Assembly (NCBI RefSeq): GCF_015493435.1
Contig: NZ_WGDD01000057.1
Span: 1-64,000, forward strand
Direction: 5' to 3'
Source of the DNA: Sulfurovum sp.
Lineage (GTDB): Bacteria > Campylobacterota > Campylobacteria > Campylobacterales > Sulfurovaceae
DNA: 64,000 nucleotides
Position 1 is the stretch's first letter; the number at the start of each line of letters is the position of its first letter. This document shows, in pieces, positions 9,394-18,234 of the stretch. The notes under the pieces were generated by a model that was not told the DNA's origin, searched no databases, and was given only the letters and a program-made list of their open reading frames with translations. Both the position numbers and the translations under genes were made by a program.

Positions 9394-11784
9394 TTAGAAC
9401 TGATTCCCCATAGAGAATTCAAATGTAGCTGTATCATCATACTCATCCGGATTGATCGCATACGAGAAGATCAGGTTGATCGCACCGAAAGGTGACTGCC
9501 ACTCGACCACTGCTCCTGTCGATGAACGTACAACGGAAGCACCGTAGTAGGACTGATCAGGATTGTTGAAGTCAATGTATTCAGGCTGTCCGCTCGGCGA
9601 CACACCGCTTCGAACAGGATCTGTACTGATCCGACCGATATCATAGAAGAAGGAAAGTCTCATCTTCGCAGCATCGGATAAAGGGATATTCGCCTCAAAG
9701 GAGGCAGACTCACGCTCCGTACCTCCGATACGGCTTCCTGGATAACCGGGAATACCGCCCTTTCCGATAACATCGGGAGAAAGAGAATACGGATTGTATC
9801 CTCTGACCGATCCGACACCCCCCATAAAAAGTCTTTCCGCAATAGGAATATACTCATCATCCAAAGAGAAGATCTTGGTATACCGTGCTTTGAAACGCAG
9901 GATCAAGTCATAATCAATCAAGTCTTCCATACCGTAAAAAGCACCGAACCGTGCATTCACTTTGGTAAAACTGTCAAATTTGGTATAGCCTCTTTTAAGA
10001 TTCTCCGGTGTCATGTCACCATCCATTTTTGAAAACTCGCCGGCAATCGATGCGATATACCCTTCTCTTGGAAGCAGGTAGTCATCGGTATTGTCAAATT
10101 TCAGACTGGCAAAACCGGATGCTTTTCTATACTGGTCGTTATAGAACTGGTTGGAAATCGAGTTGACACTCTCAAGATAACTTTCACTGTATTCCGACTG
10201 GTTATCCACATAGCCTACACCGACGGAAGCATAGAAATGCCGCCAGAACTCGCGTCCTACGTTCACTGATCCGCCCAGCTGGTCGATCGTATAGCCGTCT
10301 GTCTGGTCATAGTTGTATTCATATTGTCTTTTATAGAGACTCAGTCCCAAACTGTAGCGACTGTCCCAGACCCTCGGGTTCACAAAGGAAAGATTGTAGT
10401 TTTTTGAAACTTTTGAAAATTCAAATCCAAGTGTCGTGTTGATACCTGTTCCAAGGAAGTTCCTGTCAGAGATGGAAGCATTGACCATAAGCCCCTCATA
10501 GGAACCGTACCCGCCTCCTGCAGAGATCGTACCGGTCTGTGTCTCTTTGACTTTGACAAGGAGGTTGACCTTGTCTTCCGAAATTCTCTGTGTCTGAATA
10601 TCTACTTTTTCAAAAAATCCCGTTCTCTTAAGTGCATTGATACTCTCTTTCAGGTCCGTCGAACTGTACAGGTCACCCGGTGCAAGATAGATATAGCGTC
10701 TGATAACCCTGTCTTTCGTTTCATCGTTCCCAGAGATCAGGACATCACCGATCTTTACTTTCTGACCCGGAGTGATTATATACTGGATATCCACGATACC
10801 CTTTTGCGGATCTTTATGCATGTTCGGTGTCACTTTAGCATAAGCATATCCAAGGTCGCCCGCTTTGTTTTCCAGCATTTTGATATCTTTACGCATTTTG
10901 GTAATATTGAAAACTTTTCCGGAACGCAGATCAAGATCGGAAAGGAGGTTGTCAGTTTTGAGTCCCGGGATGCTCTGGGAAATACTGATCTTGCCGAGGC
11001 GATACTGTTTTCCCTCTTTAATCTGGTAATCCACTTCAGCCGTATAGGAGCTGTAGTCTACCCGCATCAGCGGTTTACTGACATACGCATCAAGATACCC
11101 GTGTTCCATATACGTTTCTTTAACCCTGTAGGCATCGTACGGCAGCTGATCCACCTTTACCTCTCCGTTATGGAAAAAGATCGGAATGAATCCGAGTGCA
11201 TCCTCCTGCTGGTTTACAAGGTTATGCTCAAGTTCGCTTTTGCTCAGGGCTTTGGCCCCGATAAAATTGATCTTCTTGATCTTGATCTTTTCACCCTTGT
11301 TGACATCAAAGGTAACGGCTACCGCATGTTTGCCCACCGGCTTTGTTGTCACATCAATGACAGAATCATAATTCCCTTTGGCTTCCAGCGCTGCCTGCAT
11401 CGCTTTTTTAGCCTGTTCAATACGCATGACATCATACAGGTCGCCTTTTTTGATCCCGGCACCCTCAAGCAGTTTTTTACCGTCATCCCCGTATCCGGTC
11501 ACTTTCACCTTTGCGATAGCTCTTTTTTCATTAAAATGATAGATCAGTGTACTGCCCTTCTGCTCTACCCAAACATCCTCAAAATATCCCTGGTCATAAA
11601 AATTCTTGACAGAATCATCTATCTGTTCACCTGTGACATTGTCCCCCGGACGGATACCTGCAACCTCATAGGCAACACTTTTTGAAAGATGCGCCAAACC
11701 TTCAAATTTGATATTGGTAATTTTCTGCGCAAGAAGCAGTGACCCTATTACCATCCAAGAAAGAGCGATTTTCCGTATCATCAT
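9394..11784 (-). CDS. bamA: Outer-membrane protein assembly factor BamA
   Basis: A 796-residue Omp85 protein that inserts beta-barrel proteins into the outer membrane. After a signal peptide (MMIRKIALSWMVIGSLLLAQ) come five POTRA domains (about residues 20-345) and a C-terminal 16-strand barrel, with the loop-6 motif RGYNPYSLSP and a final Phe (MGNQF). The start is ATG at 11784 (or the adjacent ATG at 11781); an upstream in-frame TTG at 11805 is unlikely. The start region is odd: a 14-bp unit containing the ribosome site and an ATG is duplicated in tandem, producing a five-codon reading frame whose stop overlaps the bamA ATG. A weak -10 (TAAAAT) lies at 11825-11830. Confidence 0.95.
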   Translation of the reverse strand: MMIRKIALSWMVIGSLLLAQKITNIKFEGLAHLSKSVAYEVAGIRPGDNVTGEQIDDSVKNFYDQGYFEDVWVEQKGSTLIYHFNEKRAIAKVKVTGYGDDGKKLLEGAGIKKGDLYDVMRIEQAKKAMQAALEAKGNYDSVIDVTTKPVGKHAVAVTFDVNKGEKIKIKKINFIGAKALSKSELEHNLVNQQEDALGFIPIFFHNGEVKVDQLPYDAYRVKETYMEHGYLDAYVSKPLMRVDYSSYTAEVDYQIKEGKQYRLGKISISQSIPGLKTDNLLSDLDLRSGKVFNITKMRKDIKMLENKAGDLGYAYAKVTPNMHKDPQKGIVDIQYIITPGQKVKIGDVLISGNDETKDRVIRRYIYLAPGDLYSSTDLKESINALKRTGFFEKVDIQTQRISEDKVNLLVKVKETQTGTISAGGGYGSYEGLMVNASISDRNFLGTGINTTLGFEFSKVSKNYNLSFVNPRVWDSRYSLGLSLYKRQYEYNYDQTDGYTIDQLGGSVNVGREFWRHFYASVGVGYVDNQSEYSESYLESVNSISNQFYNDQYRKASGFASLKFDNTDDYLLPREGYIASIAGEFSKMDGDMTPENLKRGYTKFDSFTKVNARFGAFYGMEDLIDYDLILRFKARYTKIFSLDDEYIPIAERLFMGGVGSVRGYNPYSLSPDVIGKGGIPGYPGSRIGGTERESASFEANIPLSDAAKMRLSFFYDIGRISTDPVRSGVSPSGQPEYIDFNNPDQSYYGASVVRSSTGAVVEWQSPFGAINLIFSYAINPDEYDDTATFEFSMGNQF

Positions 11785-11809
11785 AAAACAACCTTCATAA
11801 AACAACCTT
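11782..11809 (-). repeat. 14-bp tandem duplication over the bamA start
   Basis: The unit AAGGTTGTTTTATG occurs twice head to tail. Each copy holds a ribosome-binding AAGG and an ATG. The first copy starts a five-codon frame (MKVVL, 11798-11781) whose TGA overlaps the bamA ATG. Confidence 0.85.
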
Positions 11810-11862
11810 GTTCATTTTGCAAATATTTTATCTTTTTTTCAATAAGAGCACAGTTAATATGC

Positions 11863-11868
11863 TATAAT
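11863..11868 (+). promoter_or_regulatory. -10 box for tyrA
   Basis: TATAAT preceded by ATGC, 36 bp before the tyrA ATG at 11905; AT-rich upstream, as usual in Campylobacterota. Confidence 0.55.
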
Positions 11869-11904
11869 CACCCAAAAATCACTTCCTCGTTTCAAAGGGC
11901 ACAA

Positions 11905-12741
11905 ATGACAACAAAAATCGGAATTATAGGACTTGGGCTCATGGGAGGATCGCTTTCGCTTGCACTGAAAAAGTCTTCATCCCAATACCGTTTTATCGGT
12001 CTCGACCACAACAGTAAACACTGCACAGAAGCACTCTCCATAGGATTGGTCGATGAGATCGTCCAGACACTGGATGCGATCAAGGCATGTGATATTATTT
12101 TCCTGACGATTCCGGTGGACGGCATCATCGCTGTAGCCAACCAGATAGGTACACTTGACGAGGCATGTACCGTTATTGACCTGGGAAGTACCAAAGAAAA
12201 AATCTCTGAAAGTATTCCTGAAAATCTGAGAAAAAACTTTGTCACTGCCCACCCCATGACCGGAACAGAAAAATTCGGACCCACTGCTGCCATAGATAAC
12301 CTTTACGAAGGCAAAGTTGTTGTACTCTGCGACATGGAGAAAAGCGGCAGACACCAGCAGCAGGTGGCAGAAAAGCTGTTTTCCGATATAGGGATGAAAC
12401 TTGTCTATATGACGGCAAAAGCCCATGACCGGCATGCTGCATTCATTTCACATATGCCGCATGCACTGAGCTACGCTCTGGCAAACGCTGTTATGAAACA
12501 GGAAGACCCCGAAAGTATTGTTGCCCTTGCCGGCGGAGGCTTTAAAGACATGAGCCGCATCGCCAAATCTTCACCCAATATGTGGGAGGATATTTTCAGG
12601 CAGAATAAAACAAACCTCATTGAAGCGATAGAAGCATTTGAAACTGAGCTCGGACAATGTCGAAAGATGGTTGAAAATGAAGAGTGGACAACACTGCATA
12701 CCTGGATGCAGGAAGCAAATACACTGCATGACATACTGTAA
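11905..12741 (+). CDS. tyrA: Prephenate dehydrogenase
   Basis: A 278-residue NAD(P)-dependent enzyme converting prephenate to 4-hydroxyphenylpyruvate in tyrosine synthesis. The N-terminal Rossmann motif GIIGLGLMGGSLSLAL is clear, followed by DLGSTKE and AHPMTGTEKFG, the conserved prephenate-site segment, and SHMPHALSYALA in the helical C-terminal dimerisation domain. No chorismate mutase or ACT domain is attached, so it is the monofunctional form. It stands alone, divergent from bamA and convergent with the DUF389 gene. The pheA gene for the sister phenylalanine branch is near 52 kb. Confidence 0.93.
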   Translation: MTTKIGIIGLGLMGGSLSLALKKSSSQYRFIGLDHNSKHCTEALSIGLVDEIVQTLDAIKACDIIFLTIPVDGIIAVANQIGTLDEACTVIDLGSTKEKISESIPENLRKNFVTAHPMTGTEKFGPTAAIDNLYEGKVVVLCDMEKSGRHQQQVAEKLFSDIGMKLVYMTAKAHDRHAAFISHMPHALSYALANAVMKQEDPESIVALAGGGFKDMSRIAKSSPNMWEDIFRQNKTNLIEAIEAFETELGQCRKMVENEEWTTLHTWMQEANTLHDIL

Positions 12742-12792
12742 ACACAGGGAACACAACACGATTGGCATATTCTATGCAGTATAAAGAGGATT

Positions 12793-14691
12793 TTATAGCC
12801 GGTATCTAAAGGTAGCGATCACATCTGCTTTTCTGCCGATGGTTTTTTCTATGACTTCTTTAAGCAGCTTTTTCTCTGCCGTGCTTAAACGGCCGCTTGC
12901 GATCACTTCACAGCGTACCTGAAGTTTCCTGCTCTGCTCGATAAGCTGTATATGTGTCAATACGACTTCCTGCGTGTTCAGGGTAAAATGAATATTCGAA
13001 AGACTTTTTTGGATCGCAATATTCTCCTTCATCTGCTCAAACGAGCTGTAAAGCGGAATAGAGACAAAGGCAGCGATCATAAACCATGTCAATATCCCCT
13101 TTTTTGCCACCCGAAGGGGTGAGTATCCCAGTACAACAAAAGTCAGTGCCGCAGCAAGTACGATGCCTATAAGGTTGGTCATAAAAAGCAGAAAAGCCGA
13201 ACTGAACATATGCCACTGTGTCCAGCCCAGTCCGACACCGGCCACTGCGATTGGCGGTACCAATGCTACCGCGATCGCCACGCCCGCAAGCGAACCGGAA
13301 ATCTTTTCATTGCTTTTGGCATAGGCTGCGGCCACACCTGAAGCTATAGCGATAAAAAGGTCCAAGGTTGTGGGAAAGAGCCGTCCGGACATTTCAGAAG
13401 TCAGTTTTTCCATGGGAATGAACCAGGCGATCAGTGCTGCGGTAAGAAGTACCGAAAGGACACCGACAACGATCGTTTTCGCCGAAGAGAGTTCCAGTGC
13501 ACTGTCCTGCCTCAGCACCCCCATACTCAAACTGATAATAGGCTGCATCAGAGGAGCCAGAAGCATAGCACCGATGATCACAGAACTTGAATTGATGAAA
13601 AGACCGAACGTTGCGATCATCGTTGCCAGAATAAGCAGTATCATGAATGTACTGTTCAGCTGCCCCTCTTCCCTCAGACTTGAAAAAAGTGCAGCATACT
13701 GCGCCTGGCTGGCATGGTTGAACAGGGGAATGGCTTTTGCCAGATAGCTTGCACTTTCTTCATCACTTGGCAGGTGGTCGATCTTGAAACTGTTTTTCCC
13801 CTGAACATCCTTGCTCTGTTTTTCCCAAAACATTTTCCCTACACTCAAGCGCAGACTCTCTTTGGTACTTCTCAACAGCACCGGTGTTTCACAGCGTATT
13901 TCAGAGTCAACCAGCACTTCAAGCGGTCTTTCGGTTTTGATCTCCAGTTTGCTGCTGCGTATGTACCCCAGCGATCTTGGCAGCTGTTCCGATTTCCACC
14001 GCGACACCAGTGACCGAAAAAGATAACCCATATACTGAAGCATTGAAAGAGGAGCCAGGATCAGCAAAGAGAGCTTGCCGTCCGCAGCATTGATCTGTGA
14101 AGTAATCAGTTTTGAGGCAAAGGTACCGTTCTGGTATTCTACACCTACCAGACCTACTGCCGAAACTTTGGTCTCCTGTTCATTTTCATCCGTCAGGGTA
14201 ATACGGGTATGACGCAGTTTGCGGACTTTTCTGAGTATATGGAAAAAAAGCTGTATACGATTGAAAATATTCTGCTGTCCCAGGGCAGTATCGTATGTAT
14301 CGAGAGGAGGGGCATCACCGATAACCACTTCCTGAACGACCAGATCATCATTGCAGTAGAGCAGATCGATTTTTTGTTCGGCAGGTATTTTTGCCAGAGT
14401 GATACTTTCTTCGATTTTGGAAGAGAGTGCAAACGTACGTATGAGATTTTTCTGTGTCGGCAGCGGTACGATCCCGACACTCGTTTCATACAGCTGTGCA
14501 AAAGCAAAAACTTCTTTAATCTCTCCAAGTGTACCCGAAACCATAAAATGGGAAAACCTGTCATGCTCCGCAGTATGCATTTCAGAGAGGGGAATGTATG
14601 TAACATGTTCGCCCTCAAGCAGTGTTTTGCATGTGCCAAGGAACGTTTCGTCCACACTCCCGTAAATGTATGCAATCATGGATAGTCCCAT
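12793..14691 (-). CDS. Degenerate lipid-kinase (YegS/LCB5-like) domain fused to DUF389 membrane domain
   Basis: A 632-residue protein. The C-terminal half (about 335-560) has six or seven membrane segments with the DUF389 hallmarks SVIIGAMLLAPLMQPI and ALVPPIAVAGVGLG. The N-terminal half follows the diacylglycerol/sphingosine kinase pattern but with altered active-site motifs: VSGTLGEIKEV (51-61) where GGDGTLNEV is expected, GIVPLPTQKN (73-82) for G-I-I-P-x-G-T-x-N-D, NAADGKLSLLIL (201-212) for the DDGLLD strand and VDSE (261-264) for VDGE. It should therefore bind a ligand or be inactive rather than phosphorylate lipid. It begins 20 bp after the BatD stop and is probably the last gene of the Bat operon. 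An alternative start is ATG 14679. Domain reading is mine; function unknown. Confidence 0.75.
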   Translation of the reverse strand: MGLSMIAYIYGSVDETFLGTCKTLLEGEHVTYIPLSEMHTAEHDRFSHFMVSGTLGEIKEVFAFAQLYETSVGIVPLPTQKNLIRTFALSSKIEESITLAKIPAEQKIDLLYCNDDLVVQEVVIGDAPPLDTYDTALGQQNIFNRIQLFFHILRKVRKLRHTRITLTDENEQETKVSAVGLVGVEYQNGTFASKLITSQINAADGKLSLLILAPLSMLQYMGYLFRSLVSRWKSEQLPRSLGYIRSSKLEIKTERPLEVLVDSEIRCETPVLLRSTKESLRLSVGKMFWEKQSKDVQGKNSFKIDHLPSDEESASYLAKAIPLFNHASQAQYAALFSSLREEGQLNSTFMILLILATMIATFGLFINSSSVIIGAMLLAPLMQPIISLSMGVLRQDSALELSSAKTIVVGVLSVLLTAALIAWFIPMEKLTSEMSGRLFPTTLDLFIAIASGVAAAYAKSNEKISGSLAGVAIAVALVPPIAVAGVGLGWTQWHMFSSAFLLFMTNLIGIVLAAALTFVVLGYSPLRVAKKGILTWFMIAAFVSIPLYSSFEQMKENIAIQKSLSNIHFTLNTQEVVLTHIQLIEQSRKLQVRCEVIASGRLSTAEKKLLKEVIEKTIGRKADVIATFRYRL

Positions 14692-14711
14692 GCCTTTATT
14701 CCTTCGAAAGA

Positions 14712-16217
14712 TCAGCGGACTCTATATTTATCCACCAGTGCTTTCAATTCTTTTTTGTCAATTATAACACTTTTATCTCCATTTTGCTTGGCATAGAGTT
14801 TGCGTACCATTGCTTCGGCTTCTTTGTCATCATTGATATGGGCATAAAGCAGTTTCAGCGCTTCGGACTCTTTGAACGGACTTGGTACTCTGCTTTTAAA
14901 TTTCGGCAGCAGACTTAACAGATACATAGAAAGTGCTCCGGCAAGAAAAGCCAGAACGATCATCCACCAGTTGACACGCACCACTTCCACCTTCTTCACG
15001 ACCGTTTTTTCGGCATTTTGTCCCGGCTGAGGAAGGTTTGTCTGGACTTTTCCCTCATTGCTGCCGGCCGTAGGCACTGCTGCAGTGTGTGCTGCTGCTT
15101 TGACTTTAATATGATAGGCAGGGATGGTCAGGGTAGTGACCGTTTTCTTTTCCGGATCGTATACCGAAATCGTTCTTTTCGGAATGGTGAAATCATGATC
15201 TGAAATAAAGGCAAAACTTTTGACAAATGTACTTTTCAGCCTGTCCCCGGAAAGTTTGCTGTCTATTTTCGCATCATCACTGTAAACAGTCACTCCGTCA
15301 ATTTCATAATCACCCAGATCAAAATCTTCGAGTGAGCCGTTTCCTTCGATACGTACAGTGAGATTGACCGGTTTATTGGCTTTTACCTGCTGATGGTCCA
15401 ACTGGCTTGTCAGCGTGAAATTGCCTACCAGATCCGTATCTTTGGGTTTCGGTTTGACAGTAATATTCAATGTATTTGATACGATAGACTTCCAGTTGGA
15501 ACCGAAGAATCTTCCGAACATGTCCTGTCTGCTTCTATCTATTTCGGAGATTCTGGCAGTAGCCGGCCCTATGGTAAAGTTACCCTCTTTTTGCGGTGTT
15601 AGAATGTATCTCAGTTCCTGAACCTGCTGGTTGCCTTTGATGTAAGATCTGGGTTCATTCACATCTTTGACAAAGAAACCCTTGAATACCGGCTTGGTAT
15701 ACTGCGGGTTGTCAGCCAGTCTGACACCGGTCTTTAAACTGAAATACACTGTTACAACAAGAGGTTCACCTACGATCACCGTTTTTTTGTCCGCACGTAT
15801 GTGCAGCGAATATTTCACACTGCTGCCCATACCGGGAGCAGATGCCTTGACGACTTTGACCGTGATCGGCTTTGTAGTATATGTCTGTCCGTCAACCTTT
15901 ACACTGTAAGAAGGGATCGTCACAGTATGCTGCGGTGCAAAACTCAAAATGAGATTCGTCGTATGCGTCATAGACATTTTTCCGTTAATATAACTGATGG
16001 AATTGTTCTGTCTCTGCGAACGTCCCAGTACTCTGGCATCATCAATCTTCTCTATATGCGGGAAAACGGCTCTTTTACCTTCCGCTTTGATGCGAAGCTG
16101 TACCATATTGCCGGCAACAACTTCTTTTTGGGACACTTCTGCTGTTACGCTTCCTGCATTGGCAAGCGTCAGGAAAAGCCCGAATAGTAATAATAAGTGT
16201 ATATATTTTTTCATCAT
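14712..16217 (-). CDS. batD: BatD-like protein (oxygen-tolerance family)
   Basis: A 501-residue protein with a signal peptide (MMKKYIHLLLLFGLFLTLANA), a long beta-sandwich periplasmic region beginning SVTAEVSQKEVVAGNMVQL, one membrane segment near residue 415 (WWMIVLAFLAGALSMYLLSLL) and a cytoplasmic C-terminal tail. This matches BatD of the Bacteroides aerotolerance operon. It follows BatC by 81 bp. BatD and the VWA proteins BatA/BatB are thought to form an envelope complex with MoxR; the molecular role is not settled. Confidence 0.88.
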   Translation of the reverse strand: MMKKYIHLLLLFGLFLTLANAGSVTAEVSQKEVVAGNMVQLRIKAEGKRAVFPHIEKIDDARVLGRSQRQNNSISYINGKMSMTHTTNLILSFAPQHTVTIPSYSVKVDGQTYTTKPITVKVVKASAPGMGSSVKYSLHIRADKKTVIVGEPLVVTVYFSLKTGVRLADNPQYTKPVFKGFFVKDVNEPRSYIKGNQQVQELRYILTPQKEGNFTIGPATARISEIDRSRQDMFGRFFGSNWKSIVSNTLNITVKPKPKDTDLVGNFTLTSQLDHQQVKANKPVNLTVRIEGNGSLEDFDLGDYEIDGVTVYSDDAKIDSKLSGDRLKSTFVKSFAFISDHDFTIPKRTISVYDPEKKTVTTLTIPAYHIKVKAAAHTAAVPTAGSNEGKVQTNLPQPGQNAEKTVVKKVEVVRVNWWMIVLAFLAGALSMYLLSLLPKFKSRVPSPFKESEALKLLYAHINDDKEAEAMVRKLYAKQNGDKSVIIDKKELKALVDKYRVR

Positions 16218-16298
16218 TTTACTCCATCTAAAATATTTGGTATCGATTGAGACAAGAAAAATGCACCCTGCCCACAGGTATCGGTTGCTTTACGGGTC

Positions 16299-17228
16299 TT
16301 ACCAGGGATTGACATTTTCATTTCGTTTTCCTTTCTTCGGATTGTTCATCTGGTATATCATCGTAGGAGTTTTCTTTTGTCCCATTTTTTTCAACAAACG
16401 TTTTAATTCCTGTGCTTTGAGTTTCTCTTCTTTGCTCATCTTCTGTTTTTTAGGCTGCCCGGAAGCTTCATTGCCTTTTTTATTTTTGGGTTTCTGCTTT
16501 TTCTTTTCATCTGATTTTTTCTTCTCACCAGGTTTCTTTTTGTGACCTTCCTGATCTTTTTTGTTTTTTTGGCCTTTTTCTTTCTGATCTTTTTTCTGGC
16601 CTTTTTGCTTTTTCTTGTTCTGGTCTTTTTTGTTTTTATTCTGGTTCTTTTGCTGCTCTTTTTTCTGATTGTTCTTTTTGTTTTTATTCTGGTTCTTGTT
16701 TTTTTGATCGTTCTTTTTCTTATTTTGGTTCTTATTTTGGTTCTTCTTCTGTTTTTTGTTCTTTTTCTGCTGGTTCTTCTTCTGCTGCTTTTTCTTCTTC
16801 TGTTCCTGCTTTTTCTTCATTTTTTTTGCCAGCTCAAGATTAAATCGTGTGTCTTTGTCTTCTTTGATCTTCAATGCTTTTTCATAACTCTTAATAGCCT
16901 TGTCCCATTTTTTTTCCTGAAAATAGCTATTCCCGATATTATGGTAACGCATTGCATCATCCACACCTCCTGCCTTTTGATACATTTTGATCGCTTCATC
17001 ATATTTTTTGTTCTTGTAGTAGGCATTTCCGATGTCATATTCTTTCTGGGGCACTTCTTTATCCAGGTTATGCAAAAGTGCGGCACTCTTGCCGTATTCT
17101 TTTGCACTGTAAGCCTGTTTTGCAGCCTCAATGGTTTTAAAGTCGGTTATTCCTGCATGCAGAAAAGTAAATAATGCATACTGCATAATAAACAGTGCCA
17201 GTATGCTTTTTTTCATTGTAAATCTCAT
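16299..17228 (-). CDS. batC: BatC-like TPR protein with long Lys/Gln/Asn-rich tract
   Basis: A 309-residue secreted or membrane-anchored protein. After a signal peptide come about three tetratricopeptide repeats (residues 30-115; QKEYDIGNAYYKNKKYDEAI is typical). Residues about 118-255 are an extreme low-complexity tract of Lys, Gln and Asn with very few other residues. The end is conserved-looking (KAQELKRLLKKMGQKK...NENVNPW), as in BatC proteins whose C-terminus ends in Trp. The start is ATG 17228: GGAGG sits 6 bp upstream and the ATG overlaps the BatB stop (ATGA). The low-complexity DNA makes a false 210-codon hydrophobic frame on the other strand. Confidence 0.85.
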   Translation of the reverse strand: MRFTMKKSILALFIMQYALFTFLHAGITDFKTIEAAKQAYSAKEYGKSAALLHNLDKEVPQKEYDIGNAYYKNKKYDEAIKMYQKAGGVDDAMRYHNIGNSYFQEKKWDKAIKSYEKALKIKEDKDTRFNLELAKKMKKKQEQKKKKQQKKNQQKKNKKQKKNQNKNQNKKKNDQKNKNQNKNKKNNQKKEQQKNQNKNKKDQNKKKQKGQKKDQKEKGQKNKKDQEGHKKKPGEKKKSDEKKKQKPKNKKGNEASGQPKKQKMSKEEKLKAQELKRLLKKMGQKKTPTMIYQMNNPKKGKRNENVNPW

Positions 17229-18232
17229 AGTTTGCCTCCCATGCTTCCTGCTTCCTGTTTTCTGCTGCTTTTTAGTCTTGGCAGTGAACTCAAGCCTATC
17301 AAAAGCAAAAACAGTCCCAGCCCAAGCGGATAATAGAAATATTCCACACGCTGCTTGATCTTCACCTGGCCCTGCTCCTGAGCTTTGTATTTGGCATGGA
17401 TCACATTGGCAAGACTCTGCATATCTTTATCGCCGTTCGCAGCTACGACATAGGCACCGTTATTGTCTTTTGCCAGTGTACCGAGCGCATCATTTCGCTG
17501 TGTAATAGCAATCGTACCGTCTTTGAGTGTCATCGGCTTGCCTTTCTTGTCAATCACCGGTGCACCCTTTTTGGTACCGACAAGCACCACATAGAGGTCA
17601 ATATCATTGGCTTTAAGCACATTGGAGAAACCTTCGATCGCTTTTTTGTCTCCGCCGTCCGTGAAAAGTACAAGGATCCTCGGCTTTTTGTCTTTCATCA
17701 GTCTGCCTGCCAATTCCGCCAGAGCCGTAAAATCCGTGGACCCGAAATTGATATAGGAATCATCAACACCTGATACCAGCATTTTGAGCGTTTCTTTGTC
17801 TGACGTGAATGGGGCAAGAACAAAAGGATTGTGTGCAAACGCCACTACTCCGATGTCATCACTCGGCATCGCATCGAAAAATTCGTTCATCTTCTTTTTG
17901 GCAAAGGTCAGCCTGTTCGGGTAGACATCTTTGCTTCTCATGGAACCGGATATATCCAGAGCCGTAAGCAGTGTCAAGCCTTTTACGTCAACCGTCTGAT
18001 CGGCTTTTTCGACTACAGGACGTGCCAGTGCGACGATCATCAGGAAAATAGCCAGAAACATGATGATATTCCGCAGCATGACAGGCATACTCTCATTACC
18101 TGCACTCAAACGTTCGAGTACTTTCTCATCGAATATACGTGAAAGTTTTTCTTTGTTGGTTGAAATCAAAAAGGCGAAGATCATAAAGGGAATGATCATC
18201 AGCCAAAATAGATAAGGATGCATAAATGTCAT
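17225..18232 (-). CDS. batB: BatB-like von Willebrand A membrane protein
   Basis: A 335-residue protein with an N-terminal two-helix BatA-type membrane anchor (MTFMHPYLFWLMIIPFMIFAF and NIIMFLAIFLMIVALARPV), a VWA domain (about 80-270) with an intact metal site starting DISGSMRS and completed by the LVLFTDGGD strand, and a C-terminal membrane helix near 310-328. VWA domains with a metal site bind partner proteins through Mg2+. The ATG lies 2 bp after the BatA stop, and BatC overlaps its end, so the genes are translationally coupled. Confidence 0.87.
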   Translation of the reverse strand: MTFMHPYLFWLMIIPFMIFAFLISTNKEKLSRIFDEKVLERLSAGNESMPVMLRNIIMFLAIFLMIVALARPVVEKADQTVDVKGLTLLTALDISGSMRSKDVYPNRLTFAKKKMNEFFDAMPSDDIGVVAFAHNPFVLAPFTSDKETLKMLVSGVDDSYINFGSTDFTALAELAGRLMKDKKPRILVLFTDGGDKKAIEGFSNVLKANDIDLYVVLVGTKKGAPVIDKKGKPMTLKDGTIAITQRNDALGTLAKDNNGAYVVAANGDKDMQSLANVIHAKYKAQEQGQVKIKQRVEYFYYPLGLGLFLLLIGLSSLPRLKSSRKQEAGSMGGKL

Positions 18233-18234
18233 TT

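Noticed and set aside
12742-12792. Terminator between convergent tyrA and the DUF389 gene
   Set aside because: No stem followed by a T tract in the 51-bp gap.
16542-17174. 210-codon very hydrophobic frame opposite batC
   Set aside because: It is the reverse reading of the Lys/Gln/Asn tract, which gives Phe and Leu runs; not a membrane protein gene.
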